Assembly (NCBI GenBank): GCA_003214615.1
Contig: QCLK01000001.1
Coordinates: 248,001-312,000, forward strand
DNA from: Pelagibacteraceae bacterium AG-414-E02
GTDB lineage: Bacteria; Pseudomonadota; Alphaproteobacteria; Pelagibacterales; Pelagibacteraceae
DNA: 64,000 nucleotides
Reading direction: 5' to 3'
This document shows positions 44,690 to 54,494 of this stretch, piece after piece. The notes beneath the pieces were generated by a model that did no database searches, was not told the DNA's origin, and saw only the letters and a program-made list of their open reading frames with translations. Each line of letters begins with the position of its first letter. Position 1 is the first letter of the stretch. A program made the translations under genes and the position numbers.

Positions 44690-45808
44690 TTATTTTATTT
44701 CAGATTTTATAGCGTTCACTACAGTCTTAATAGATTTTTCGTCCATACTTGGAAATATCGGCAAATTTAAAATTTTTTTTGTAACTTCTTCTGCAACTGG
44801 ACATGCTGTATGTCTGCATTTAGCTTGCCCCGACTTATAAAGATGCTGATCATAAACGGGCATGGGATATGCGATCCTTGTATCAATACCGTATTTTGAT
44901 CTCAATGCCTGAGCAATATTATTTCTACCATTTAATAATATAGGGTAAAAAAAATATGCGTTAGTAGTATCACTATGTTTTGTTTTGGGCACTTTTATAT
45001 CCAATTTACTTTCCTTAAATAGTTCATCATAAATTTTGGCAACTCTTTTTCTCTCTTTTAAAAATTTTGGAAGTTTTTTAAACTGAGCTAACCCTATGCC
45101 TGCTTGAAGATCTGTCATTCTTGCATTTGTTCCGAGTGCTAAATGTTCATACTTCCTATTATTTACTTCTCCCTGATTTCTCCTCATCATAATTTGTTTA
45201 AAAAAATTTTTATTATGGGTAAAAACCATACCTCCTTCTATACAGGTTAAATTTTTAGCCAAATGAAAACTCATTGTAGATATTTCAGCGTTAGCACCCA
45301 TCGGTTTTCCATGATAAGTACCTCCGAGTGACTGAGCTCCATCTTGAACTACAGTAAGATTATATTTTTTAGCAATCTCAAAAATATTTGACTGATCACT
45401 TGCATTACCTCCATAATCAATAAACATAATAGCTTTTGTTTTGTTCGTTATAGATTGAACAATTTTACTGTGGTCTAAATTATAGCTTTCTTTATCTATA
45501 TCGACAAAAACTGGTACTGCATTTTGGTAACTTACTGAAGATGCGGTAGAAAAATAAGTCATCGCTGGAACAATTATTTCGTCACCAGGTGAAATTCCAA
45601 TAGTTTTTAATGCAATATCAAGAGCAACTGTTCCATTTGAGACTGCAGCAGAATAGGGTGCATTGCAATAGTTGGCCATTTGCTTTTCAAAAAGTTTTAC
45701 CTTTGGGCCTAATGTAAACCAATTGTTTTCAAATGAGTTTTTGATTTCATCAAACTCTTCTTTTCCAATGTCTGGTTTTGCCCAAGGAATTTTTATCGTG
45801 GTATCCAT
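44690..45808 (-). CDS. DegT/DnrJ/EryC1/StrS sugar aminotransferase
   Basis: The 372-residue PLP enzyme has the family features: PAMTYFSTASSV, VQDGAQSLGGTYHGKPMG, and the PLP lysine in SFHLAKNLTCIEGGMVFT, with RMTDLQAGIGLAQFKKL after. It installs an amino group at a keto carbon of a nucleotide sugar. It follows the epimerase and PglD-like genes, giving an acetamido- or acylamido-deoxysugar route. Confidence 0.92.
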   Translation of the reverse strand: MDTTIKIPWAKPDIGKEEFDEIKNSFENNWFTLGPKVKLFEKQMANYCNAPYSAAVSNGTVALDIALKTIGISPGDEIIVPAMTYFSTASSVSYQNAVPVFVDIDKESYNLDHSKIVQSITNKTKAIMFIDYGGNASDQSNIFEIAKKYNLTVVQDGAQSLGGTYHGKPMGANAEISTMSFHLAKNLTCIEGGMVFTHNKNFFKQIMMRRNQGEVNNRKYEHLALGTNARMTDLQAGIGLAQFKKLPKFLKERKRVAKIYDELFKESKLDIKVPKTKHSDTTNAYFFYPILLNGRNNIAQALRSKYGIDTRIAYPMPVYDQHLYKSGQAKCRHTACPVAEEVTKKILNLPIFPSMDEKSIKTVVNAIKSEIK

Positions 45809-45817
45809 GTCCTAAAT

Positions 45818-46840
45818 TTATCTATCAAATAAGAATTTTTTTTCGGAAAAAAATTCGGTTAAAGCTTTAAGATTATTTGAATCATAATCTTTTTTTGTTA
45901 ATATTTTAGCTTTAAAAGCATCTAATATTTCTCGATATCCTTCATTAACTGTTTTTGAATTTGTTATTTTTGCTAAATCTTCAATCTTTTTAAATTTAAC
46001 CTTATAATCCCTTCTATCTTCACTAAAAGGCACGTATTCTATAACTAAATCAGGTATTATTTTTTCCAATATTTCAACAATATTTCTTTTGGTTAAATTT
46101 TGATTTGTAAAACCTGCATTAAATATTGTTCCTTTTATTTTGTTTTTTTCTATTTCCAACATTTTCAAAATAATCTTTGACATATCTAGAACATGGACAT
46201 ATGGCCTCCAAGTATCTGCTGAAAATATAACAATTTTTTTATCAGTTAATGCTTCGTAGGCAAAAGAGTTAACGGTTAAATCAAATCTAGTTCTAAATGA
46301 CATTCCATAAGCTGTGCCAAATCTGAGATTAATAACTGAAAATTTTTCATCTGAAATTGAAGAAAGAAATTTTTCACAGTCTATTTTTGTTTCGGCATAC
46401 AAAGAGACTGGATTTAATTTGCTTTCTTCCGTTGCGTATGAATTTGGATCGCTAATTCCATAATTTGAGCATGTTGATGCAAAAATAAATTTGTTTACAC
46501 CGTTCATTTTTGCAAGCTCACCTAAAATTTTAGTTCCAAAATAATTAATTTGATATGCAGATTCTGGTGCTGCCTGACAAGGTTTATCCCCTACAATCGC
46601 TGCTAAATGGATTACGAAATCTACATTTTTTAAACAACTATTTAATATTTTTTTGTCCCTAATATCTCCAAAAATGAATTCAAAGCGTGGATTATTTGAT
46701 AACCCTTTTAAAGCTTTATCTCCGTATATCAACATGTCAATACATCTAACATTGTAATCGCTTGCTAAAAGCTCTCTAATAAGAGTACTGCCAACGTAAC
46801 CAGCGCCCCCGGTAACTAAACAGGTTTTTCTAGATTTCAT
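45818..46840 (-). CDS. NAD-dependent nucleotide-sugar epimerase/dehydratase
   Basis: The 340-residue extended SDR has CLVTGGAGYVGSTLIREL, FVIHLAAIVGDKPCQ, the serine region FASTCSNYG, and the catalytic YAETK. It resembles UDP-glucose epimerase and dTDP-sugar enzymes. It overlaps the acyltransferase by 11 bases and precedes the aminotransferase by 9 bases, suggesting that it makes the keto sugar for amination. Confidence 0.87.
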   Translation of the reverse strand: MKSRKTCLVTGGAGYVGSTLIRELLASDYNVRCIDMLIYGDKALKGLSNNPRFEFIFGDIRDKKILNSCLKNVDFVIHLAAIVGDKPCQAAPESAYQINYFGTKILGELAKMNGVNKFIFASTCSNYGISDPNSYATEESKLNPVSLYAETKIDCEKFLSSISDEKFSVINLRFGTAYGMSFRTRFDLTVNSFAYEALTDKKIVIFSADTWRPYVHVLDMSKIILKMLEIEKNKIKGTIFNAGFTNQNLTKRNIVEILEKIIPDLVIEYVPFSEDRRDYKVKFKKIEDLAKITNSKTVNEGYREILDAFKAKILTKKDYDSNNLKALTEFFSEKKFLFDR

Positions 46841-47471
46841 TATTTTTTTTTTTTATATTATCGGCTCTTTTTAATGATGGTAGATTTTCTTTACATATTA
46901 AACCGGGTTCAATATTTTGATTTTTCCCAACCTTGATATCTCGATAAATAGTCGATCTTATTCCCACAGATACGTTTCTTTCTATTGAAGAATTTCCGCC
47001 AATAATGCTTCCGGTATCAATATTGCAATTTTCCCCTATCTTAGTATTAAATTCAGCAATAACACCTTCTCCAATAATACAATTGTCTCCTACAACAGCT
47101 TTGTGAAGCAAGATTGATCCTGGACCTACAAACACCCCTTTTCCTAGTTTTACAGTTGGTTCGATAAATGCATTTTTTGAAATAGCATTTATTGGAGCGA
47201 GTCCCGCTAACGATGCTTCATAATATGCATCTTCACGAAGATATCTGTTCCCTATAGCTGCAATAAACCCAACAACATCATTATCTTTTATTTTTTTTAA
47301 TATGCTTCTATCACCAAGATATGGGATATTGCTGTATACTTTTTTTCCAGAAAAAATTTTATTTTCTTCAGCGATTCCAACAAAACCAGCCACTGAAAAA
47401 TTATGATCTGCAACCAAAATATCCGCTGTTGTCATTGCCGATGTACCGACACCTATTATTACAACTTTCAT
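46830..47471 (-). CDS. PglD/NeuD-like sugar O/N-acyltransferase
   Basis: The 213-residue protein has an N-terminal Rossmann-like half (VVIIGVGTSAMTTADILV) and a C-terminal left-handed beta-helix with hexapeptide repeats (VFVGPGSILLHKAVVGDNC, IIGEGVIAEFNTKIG, SIIGGNSSIER). That layout is that of NeuD, PglD and WeeI enzymes, which acetylate amino sugars made by the neighbouring aminotransferase. The His of the active site is probably in ILLHKAVV. Confidence 0.87.
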   Translation of the reverse strand: MKVVIIGVGTSAMTTADILVADHNFSVAGFVGIAEENKIFSGKKVYSNIPYLGDRSILKKIKDNDVVGFIAAIGNRYLREDAYYEASLAGLAPINAISKNAFIEPTVKLGKGVFVGPGSILLHKAVVGDNCIIGEGVIAEFNTKIGENCNIDTGSIIGGNSSIERNVSVGIRSTIYRDIKVGKNQNIEPGLICKENLPSLKRADNIKKKNNEI

Positions 47472-47492
47472 AATTTATTTATCTACTTTATA

Positions 47493-48338
47493 TTATTTAA
47501 TATTCTTTTTAACCAGTTCTCTTTGATTCAGTAAAATTGATTTATCATCACACTTTATTTCTAAAGTGTAATATTCCAAATTTTTCTTTATATGTGGCCA
47601 AAACCATGAACTTTCTGTGATTAAATCATTGCTATCATACTCTCCATCATTATCGCTCAAATGATAGCCCTTGATCCATGGGTCACAAATTTTTAAAAAA
47701 TCAACAGGATTAAAATTAAGTGTTTTTGCGGCAACTTTTAAATGAGCAAAATCTACAAGTAGGTTAACATTGTTAGGAGTATTTTTCATAATATATAAAG
47801 CATCATCTGTGGATGTCATCAAAAATGGATCTTGCTCAAAAGTTTTATAATGTTCTTTATTTAAAACATTATTTTCAATCAATAATCCGACGCCCTCTTT
47901 CTTAGCAAAAACAGAAAGATTATTTAATCGTTCAACATAAACTTTTATTGCCTCTTCTTTATTATTAATTTTTTTTTTATTTATTTTTTTTCCTAGCTCT
48001 TTTGGTTGGGGGTCAATTAAAAATCCAGCATGAAAACTGTAATAGTTTCTTCCTAACTCACCTGAAAGTCTAATAGAGTTTTTGAGATGTTCATAACAAA
48101 TGTTTAAAAGATCTTTATTAAAAGTTGCAAGATTTAAAGTAAATGAAACTTTAGGAGGGGGAAAATAATTGTGAACCTGAAGTGATGCTAATTTTTTAAA
48201 TTTTTTTATTTTGTCTACAATATTTTCTTCATATAATCCTCCTGACAATTCAATTTCCTTGATGCCCAAATCTAAAAATTCTTTGGTTGTTTTTACTGCC
48301 GACTGGCCACCTATTGTACCTGTTGATATAAAAATCAT
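47493..48338 (-). CDS. TIM-barrel sugar isomerase/epimerase (AP endonuclease 2-like)
   Basis: The 281-residue protein has the TIM-barrel pattern of xylose isomerase-like proteins: FISTGTIGGQSAVKTTKEF, SFHAGFLIDPQ, LLIENNVL, NLLVDFAHLKVAAKTLN and GYHLSDNDGEYDS. Likely metal ligands are the glutamate of LIENN, the aspartate of VDFAH and the histidine of GYHLSD. It is 3 bases upstream of neuB end, so it may supply or modify the sugar for the nonulosonic acid. The exact reaction is not known. Confidence 0.78.
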   Translation of the reverse strand: MIFISTGTIGGQSAVKTTKEFLDLGIKEIELSGGLYEENIVDKIKKFKKLASLQVHNYFPPPKVSFTLNLATFNKDLLNICYEHLKNSIRLSGELGRNYYSFHAGFLIDPQPKELGKKINKKKINNKEEAIKVYVERLNNLSVFAKKEGVGLLIENNVLNKEHYKTFEQDPFLMTSTDDALYIMKNTPNNVNLLVDFAHLKVAAKTLNFNPVDFLKICDPWIKGYHLSDNDGEYDSNDLITESSWFWPHIKKNLEYYTLEIKCDDKSILLNQRELVKKNIK

Positions 48339-48341
48339 TTT

Positions 48342-49352
48342 TTAAAATATATCTTGCTTTCTTATTTGATGATCTTTTTTAAAATTTTTTTTTAATCTTT
48401 TTTTAATTATCATATAAATTTTTTGACCATTGAGACCAGTACCTGGTCTTTTCATAATAATATCTTTCTCATTTATTATTTCTCCGCGTTTCATTGATCT
48501 TTTGAGCGTTATACTTTTTCTACCTACACGTCGCATTTCTCTTTCTTCTAATTGACATTTTTTTTGGCCATCGCCAAGCATTGTTTCTGCCTCTCTTATT
48601 GTTTTAACAAAAATTGAAAATTCTTTAGGATTTAAAGAAGCTTTATGGTCTGGACCTGGTAAATTTTTATTTAGCGTAAAATGTTTTTCTATTATAGTTG
48701 CTCCTAAACCTACCGCCAAAACCGCAGCTGAATTTCCCTCGCTATGATCAGAAAAGCCAATTGGTAAGTTGAACATTTTTTTTAATTTTAATATTGTTTT
48801 TAAATTCAAACTTTTTGATGAACAAGGATAGTTTGAGACACAATGAAGTAAAGTTATGTTTGATATTTTTTTCTTTTTGTAATATTCCACAGTTTTTTTA
48901 ATCTCCGGAACTTCTGCCATACCAATAGATAAAATCAATGGTTTTTTAGTAGAACGGATTTTTTTATGTAAAATCATATCAACTAAATCTGCAGAAGCTA
49001 TTTTGTATCTTTTAACTTTTAATTCTTCTAATAATTCTACACTTTTAATATCGTATGGTGTCGAAAGAAACTCAATTTTATTTTTATCGCAATATTTTTT
49101 TACTTCTTTAAAATCCGATCTTTTTAATTCTAATTTCTTTATCATTTCATAATGGCTTTCTTTTTTATTTGTACTAAGCAATTGATATTTTGCTTTCTTG
49201 GTATTAGATTTTACAAATTCTTCAGCAAAAAAAGTTTGAAATTTTACTATATCCGCGCCACATTTAATTGCTTCTTTAATCATTTTCTTAGCCAAGCGAA
49301 CGTTTCCGTTATGATTGACTCCAATCTCAGCTACTATTGTTATTTTTTTCAT
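48342..49352 (-). CDS. neuB: N-acetylneuraminate/legionaminate synthase
   Basis: This 336-residue enzyme condenses a HexNAc-type sugar with phosphoenolpyruvate. The N-terminal barrel has ITIVAEIGVNHNGNVRLA, ADIVKFQTF, NKIEFLSTPYD, and the metal-site LLHCVSNYPC and GFSDHSEG. IIEKHFTLNKNLPGPDHKAS is typical, and a C-terminal SAF-type domain (MKRGEIINEKDI, RPGTGLNG) follows. A second synthase, PseI, lies at 51547-52590, so two different nonulosonic acids may be made. Whether this one makes neuraminic or legionaminic acid cannot be decided. Confidence 0.9.
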   Translation of the reverse strand: MKKITIVAEIGVNHNGNVRLAKKMIKEAIKCGADIVKFQTFFAEEFVKSNTKKAKYQLLSTNKKESHYEMIKKLELKRSDFKEVKKYCDKNKIEFLSTPYDIKSVELLEELKVKRYKIASADLVDMILHKKIRSTKKPLILSIGMAEVPEIKKTVEYYKKKKISNITLLHCVSNYPCSSKSLNLKTILKLKKMFNLPIGFSDHSEGNSAAVLAVGLGATIIEKHFTLNKNLPGPDHKASLNPKEFSIFVKTIREAETMLGDGQKKCQLEEREMRRVGRKSITLKRSMKRGEIINEKDIIMKRPGTGLNGQKIYMIIKKRLKKNFKKDHQIRKQDIF

Positions 49353-49389
49353 TATTCTTTTGTAAATATTTGCATTTACATCAAACTGG

Positions 49390-50244
49390 TTAAATTTTTT
49401 TACAATCTACAACAAAACCTGACGCTAATAAAAAACCCCTCCAGTCTGTTGGGTTTTCCATTTTCCAGGAAATTTTTCTAAAATAAAGTTGGTCAAAATT
49501 TTCAAAAACTGGAGGAAGAGGATGATAATGATAAAAATAAATTCCCTCACATTTCAAACCAAGTTCTAACATTTCATTTGTAATAGTTAATGGATTATGA
49601 ACTAAACTAACAACTCCTTCTTCATCAATATTTTTTAATTTATATTTTTTTCTATCTGAAAAATTTTTGGTCAAATTTTCATACTTTTTCTTCCATTCCT
49701 TTTTTAAATACTTTACTTCATAAATTTTATCTAAAAAATTTTTTGTATAATTATTCAAAGTAGCAACATCAAATAATCTATTTCTTAGTGAAAATATTAA
49801 CCTACCATTTTTCTTTAATTTACTTTTTTGATTTAAAATTGTTTTTTTAAAATTTCTTGTGTAAAAAAAGGCACCCATTCCAAGTATACAATCCATCGAA
49901 TTATCCTTAATTTTTTTTGGTTTTTCAAAATCATCATAAAATATTAAATCGGTTGATAACTTATTTTTTTTAAGGTTTTGCTGTGCTTCCAAAACCATAT
50001 TTTTTGCTTTATCGTAACCATAAATGTTAAAACCTTTCTTTTTAATTTGAATTAAAGGCATTCCAGCACCACAACCAGCATCAATAATTTTCTTTGGTTT
50101 ATGTTTTTTTAAAAGATTTATAAAAATTTCTAATCTTTTAACATTAGCAGGGTATCTAATATCTAATCTTATTTTTTTATAAAGTTCAGTATATTCATCA
50201 ATTGAATATTCTTTATTAAAAAATTTAAACGCGTCAGTTTTCAT
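49390..50244 (-). CDS. class I SAM-dependent methyltransferase
   Basis: The 284-residue protein has KKIIDAGCGAGMPLIQIKKKG as motif I, IYGYDKAKNMVLEAQQNLK as motif II, and MDCILGMGAFFYTRNFKKTI after. The C-terminal part is unlike the common small methyltransferases. It is directly adjacent to the DUF4910 gene (no gap) and 37 bases before neuB, suggesting methylation of the nonulosonic sugar or glycan. Confidence 0.82.
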   Translation of the reverse strand: MKTDAFKFFNKEYSIDEYTELYKKIRLDIRYPANVKRLEIFINLLKKHKPKKIIDAGCGAGMPLIQIKKKGFNIYGYDKAKNMVLEAQQNLKKNKLSTDLIFYDDFEKPKKIKDNSMDCILGMGAFFYTRNFKKTILNQKSKLKKNGRLIFSLRNRLFDVATLNNYTKNFLDKIYEVKYLKKEWKKKYENLTKNFSDRKKYKLKNIDEEGVVSLVHNPLTITNEMLELGLKCEGIYFYHYHPLPPVFENFDQLYFRKISWKMENPTDWRGFLLASGFVVDCKKI

Positions 50245-51537
50245 TTAATTTGTTATTAATTTATTTTTTAGAAGAATGTTATTTATTTTTTTAACTGATT
50301 TTAGTTCTAAGTTTATTAAATTGGAAATTTTTTCTAAAGAATTTGTCCCATCAACATACTGAAGAAAACTCATATAATTTCTTGTTAATTTTTTTTCACC
50401 TTTTGTTGATAATGTTGGATACAATCCTCTTTTGCCCATTTGAGGTTCACAAATTATTTTAAATTTTGGATATGTTTTATTTAATAATATTTCAATTGAT
50501 TTCTTAGCAACATTAAAACCACCTGTACAACCTTTCAAAGTTACCAATTTAAAATTATCTAATGAAGTATGATATTCAGGATATTCGCCATATTTTGTCC
50601 TAAAAATAGATGAAATTTTTAAATCTACACCTGGAGAATTATATTGTCTTTCATCTGAACCTCTTTTTAAAAATGAGTAAATTTTATAATTTTTTATTTT
50701 TAATTTTTTGTATGCCTCAATGATTGCTTCATCAGAAGGTGAATTTTGATATTTAGAAAACATGCAAGAATGTTGTCTGTCATCACCAATACAGGATAAA
50801 TTGTATCCTCCAATAACATTTTCCTTTAAATACTTTAAATTCTTGCTCAAATAAGAAATTGAACCAATTGTTTCGGGAATAAAAATAAATCTTAAAGTTT
50901 TATCTAATTTTTGTTTTCTGAAATGATTTATTAAACCCATCGAAACAATAGGTCCAGATAATTCATTATTTGCCATTGAAGGATGACAAATGTAAGTTGA
51001 AATCAAAACTTCTTTTTTAGATTTACCTTTCAAAATTAATTCGCCATAATTTAATTCTCCATAATTTTTTAAACTTGAGTTTATAACAATTTTAAATTTA
51101 TTTTTTGCAGAATACCTTTTATGAAATTGCTTGTACTGATTGTATGAAATGCAAAATCCCCATCTTTTTTTATAATATGAAGTAATATATGGAATTGCGG
51201 TAGGTTGATTTTTTAAAAAGTATAAATTTTTGAATAAATCTTTTTTTATTAAAGTTTTCTTAAAAGGAATTGAATATCCTACTAAGTGAAGATTATTTTT
51301 TTTAAAATCAATAATTTTTAAATTGTTTTTGTCTATAACATAAGCATCGGTAACATTCCATTCTGGCGGAATGTCCCAATCAAATACCTTGGTTCCTGAT
51401 TTTATTTTTTTAATTTTTAGTTCTGGAAAATTTTTCTTTATGATTTTTAAAGTTTTTCTAACTCCATTTCCAGTTATACTTCTGCATATAGGAAAAAGTT
51501 TGTTTTTTCCAAGATTATAAAATTTTTTAATCGACAT
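50245..51537 (-). CDS. DUF4910-like zinc-peptidase-fold protein
   Basis: The 430-residue protein matches the DUF4910 aminopeptidase-like family: LFPICRSITGNGVRKTLKII at the start, then STYICHPSMANNELSG with potential zinc ligands, RGSDERQYNSPG, and YHTSLDNF. The C-terminal YVDGTNSLEKISNLI resembles the winged-helix domain seen in the family. These genes are often found in nonulosonic-acid and glycan loci, yet no function is settled. Here it sits between PseI and the methyltransferase. It may remove an N-acyl group from a sugar rather than cut peptides, which is inference. Confidence 0.78.
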   Translation of the reverse strand: MSIKKFYNLGKNKLFPICRSITGNGVRKTLKIIKKNFPELKIKKIKSGTKVFDWDIPPEWNVTDAYVIDKNNLKIIDFKKNNLHLVGYSIPFKKTLIKKDLFKNLYFLKNQPTAIPYITSYYKKRWGFCISYNQYKQFHKRYSAKNKFKIVINSSLKNYGELNYGELILKGKSKKEVLISTYICHPSMANNELSGPIVSMGLINHFRKQKLDKTLRFIFIPETIGSISYLSKNLKYLKENVIGGYNLSCIGDDRQHSCMFSKYQNSPSDEAIIEAYKKLKIKNYKIYSFLKRGSDERQYNSPGVDLKISSIFRTKYGEYPEYHTSLDNFKLVTLKGCTGGFNVAKKSIEILLNKTYPKFKIICEPQMGKRGLYPTLSTKGEKKLTRNYMSFLQYVDGTNSLEKISNLINLELKSVKKINNILLKNKLITN

Positions 51538-51546
51538 TTTTTAATT

Positions 51547-52590
51547 CTATTTAAGCATGCTCCATTTTAGAGCTGTCCCTTTTTTTAATTTTTTATTCAC
51601 TTTTCTGCCTAACAATTCTTCATAATATTTTGGCGCTAGTCCCAATCCTGGGCGAATTATTCTTAAATTGTCTACTGTAAGTTTTTCATCAACATTAATA
51701 TCTTTTACGATATAGATTGATCTACGAAATTTTAACCCTTCTTTTTCTGACTCCGTTACCCCATAAAAAATTTTTCCAAGAGATTGCCAAGCACGTTCTG
51801 ATTCTTCTACCAAAATTTTTAATTCACTAGGATTGATTGAAAAGCTTGAATCAACCCCACCGTCATTTCTGTCTAGAGTCAGATGTTTTTCTATAATCGT
51901 CGCTCCATGTGATATCGCCGCTAAAGCAGCTCCTATTCCCAAAGTATGATCTGACAATCCAACTTCACAATTAAATTTTTTTCTTAAGTCTGGAATTGTT
52001 AAAATATTGCTATTTTCAGGTGATGCTGGGTATGAACTTGTGCATTTTAGAAGTGCAAATTGACTGCAGCCTCCATCTTTCAAAGCTTGTATGGACTCCT
52101 TAATTTCTAATTCGGTAGCTAAGCCAGTTGAAATTATTACTGGTTTGCCAGTACTAGCAACTTTTTTAATTAGCGGTAGATGCACATTTTCAAATGAAGC
52201 AATTTTATAAGCCGGTACATTTAGTTTTTCTAAAAAATCAACAGCAGTTTCATCAAAGGGAGAGCTAAAACAAAGTATTCCAAGTTCATTTGATCTTTTG
52301 ATAATTTTTTCGTGCCACTCCCATGGAGTGTGAGCCTGCTTATAGAGATCATACAAACTTTTTCCTTTCCATAAACTTTTTGAATTGTTTATAAAAAATT
52401 CATTATTTTTAGAATTTATTGTTATAGTGTCGGCCGTATATGTCTGAAGTTTTAACATATGAGCTCCAGCTTTCGCAGCTGCCTCAACAATTTTTAGCGC
52501 TCTATCTAAAGATTGATTGTGGTTACCAGACATTTCGGCAACTATAAAAGGTTTATTTTCTCTCGAGATTGTGTAATTTCCAATAATCAT
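51547..52590 (-). CDS. pseI: pseudaminic acid synthase
   Basis: The 347-residue enzyme condenses 2,4-diacetamido-2,4,6-trideoxy-altrose with phosphoenolpyruvate. PFIVAEMSGNHNQSLDRA, HMLKLQTYTADTITI, GILCFSSPFDETAVDFLE, CTSSYPASPEN, GLSDHTLG, and IIEKHLTLDRNDGGVDSSFS are all PseI-like, as is the C-terminal SAF-type domain with RPGLGLAPKYY. It lies downstream of pseB, pseC and pseF. The pathway is clear even though PseG is not seen. Confidence 0.93.
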   Translation of the reverse strand: MIIGNYTISRENKPFIVAEMSGNHNQSLDRALKIVEAAAKAGAHMLKLQTYTADTITINSKNNEFFINNSKSLWKGKSLYDLYKQAHTPWEWHEKIIKRSNELGILCFSSPFDETAVDFLEKLNVPAYKIASFENVHLPLIKKVASTGKPVIISTGLATELEIKESIQALKDGGCSQFALLKCTSSYPASPENSNILTIPDLRKKFNCEVGLSDHTLGIGAALAAISHGATIIEKHLTLDRNDGGVDSSFSINPSELKILVEESERAWQSLGKIFYGVTESEKEGLKFRRSIYIVKDINVDEKLTVDNLRIIRPGLGLAPKYYEELLGRKVNKKLKKGTALKWSMLK

Positions 52591-52593
52591 ATT

Positions 52594-54468
52594 TTATACT
52601 GAATTAATTAAAGTTTCTAAATTTCCAATGATTTTTTTTTTAATATTTCCTCTTTTGTCTAAATCATAAATTGTTTTGTTAAGCTCAGAGATCTCATCTT
52701 TTAATTCACTTGGATTTTTAAATAATAAAGATTTGCTTTTTTCCGATAAATCTTTGAAATCGTGACACATTAACCTAGATGGCGAATAATCAAATGTACT
52801 TGAAAATATTTGTTTCATGTTATGTGTATAATCATAAAATAAGACTGGAATTCCAATTGAAAGACACTCGTCTGCTAAAGAGGTGCTTTTAGCTATTACC
52901 AAATCTGCATTAGCACATAGTTTGTAAGAATAAAATGATTCCTTAAAATTAGAAGATATAACTATATTTTCGTAACTATTAATTTTTTCAAGAATTTTCT
53001 TAAAATATTTATTATTTGTCCAGTTTAAAGATTTATATCTAACTACTATGTAAGTATCCTTTAAAGTCTTTGAAAGTTTAATAATATCTTCCAAGAAAGT
53101 AATTTGGGATGTCCAGTTTGAATGCAGCGAAGTATATGACTCAAACCAATCCAGTGGTGAGTCATATCCCAAAACTACCAATATTTTTTTTCCATCATTT
53201 TTTGCTTTAAAAATTTCTTTGGGAATATTATTGTTTTGATATAAAGAAAGATAATCGCTTCTATGAATACCAACAGGAATTAAGTTTTTTATATCATTGT
53301 ACATAGACCTCTTAAGAAAATTTGCTGTAAATTTGCTTGCAACATAATATGTATCTACAGTTACATTTGCATAGGATTTACAAAAGGTGTGCATAAATCT
53401 TTCTTGGGTAGCAACAGTTTTAATATTATTCATTTCTAAAGCTAACAATAAAGTTTTTGGACACAAAATATCATAATCTATAATAGCTATCTTAAGATTT
53501 TTGAATTTTTTTATAACTTCATAATATTTGATATATGTATTGTATTGATGAATTAGTATTAACCATCCAAGAAAAGTTGACCAACTCCTGATCAAATAAC
53601 AAGTTTTTATGCCAGCTAATAAGGTTTGAAAAAAAAATTTAATTTTGGAAACTTTTATTTTATTAATACACACCCAACAAAAATTTTTGTCTGGACTTGC
53701 ATAGTCCGAATAGTCTAAATGTAAAATATTGTATTTATGCAAATATGAATTTGCTTCGCTTGAATAATAAAGTGACTTTTCATAAAGTTTGTTATCTTTT
53801 GAAGAACCATATAAAAGTCCCTTATGAGTAATATACGCTATATTTTTATTTTCAAATTTCTGAAAAATTTTTTTATTTATATCTTGTTCATTTTTTTCCG
53901 TAGTTTTTACTTTTTTAAAAAATGAAAATATATTTTTAATTTTTATTATTCTGATAAAATAGTTAATAAGATCAAAAGGAATTATTATTTTATAAATATT
54001 ATGTCCAGTATCAGACATGTAAAAACATCTGAACTTAAAACTTACATAGAATATTTTTTCTTTCGGATACAAGGCTGACCATGTACAAAGTTTGCTGGAA
54101 ATAGATAATTGTCTAGCATAAATAATATCTTGAATTAATAGTCTAAGTTTCTTTGTACATTTTCTATCCTTAGAAAATAAATTAGAATATTTTTCTAAAA
54201 TTGAATCTGGAATTAATTTTAAATTTTTTTTATAAGTAAATTCATTTGGGTCACTCAATAATGTTGAAAAGCCCGCCTCTGATAGAATTTCTTTTTCCAA
54301 TTCTATTGGCAATGGGTAAATTTTTTTATTTTTTAGATCTGATGCTATTCTTTCTTTTTTATTTACGTTCGTATTTATATAAAGATAGTAAACTTTAAAT
54401 TTTAAGTATCTAAGTAATTTTAAAATTGGAACTTGCCAACTCGATATATAGCCAAAAATTATTTGCAT
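52594..54468 (-). CDS. large putative surface-carbohydrate biosynthesis protein
   Basis: The 624-residue protein is not one I can name. It recalls proteins annotated as surface carbohydrate biosynthesis proteins, with a GT-B-like second half: KKILVVLGYDSPLDWFESY, TYIVVRYKSLNW, then ADLVIAKSTSLADECLSIGIPVLFYDY. It occupies the place in the pse cluster between PseH and PseI where other organisms carry pseG, but it is twice as long and I see no PseG motif. It may be a transferase that attaches pseudaminic acid. Confidence 0.55.
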   Translation of the reverse strand: MQIIFGYISSWQVPILKLLRYLKFKVYYLYINTNVNKKERIASDLKNKKIYPLPIELEKEILSEAGFSTLLSDPNEFTYKKNLKLIPDSILEKYSNLFSKDRKCTKKLRLLIQDIIYARQLSISSKLCTWSALYPKEKIFYVSFKFRCFYMSDTGHNIYKIIIPFDLINYFIRIIKIKNIFSFFKKVKTTEKNEQDINKKIFQKFENKNIAYITHKGLLYGSSKDNKLYEKSLYYSSEANSYLHKYNILHLDYSDYASPDKNFCWVCINKIKVSKIKFFFQTLLAGIKTCYLIRSWSTFLGWLILIHQYNTYIKYYEVIKKFKNLKIAIIDYDILCPKTLLLALEMNNIKTVATQERFMHTFCKSYANVTVDTYYVASKFTANFLKRSMYNDIKNLIPVGIHRSDYLSLYQNNNIPKEIFKAKNDGKKILVVLGYDSPLDWFESYTSLHSNWTSQITFLEDIIKLSKTLKDTYIVVRYKSLNWTNNKYFKKILEKINSYENIVISSNFKESFYSYKLCANADLVIAKSTSLADECLSIGIPVLFYDYTHNMKQIFSSTFDYSPSRLMCHDFKDLSEKSKSLLFKNPSELKDEISELNKTIYDLDKRGNIKKKIIGNLETLINSV

Positions 54469-54494
54469 ATATTGATTTTTAGATGAAAATTTTA

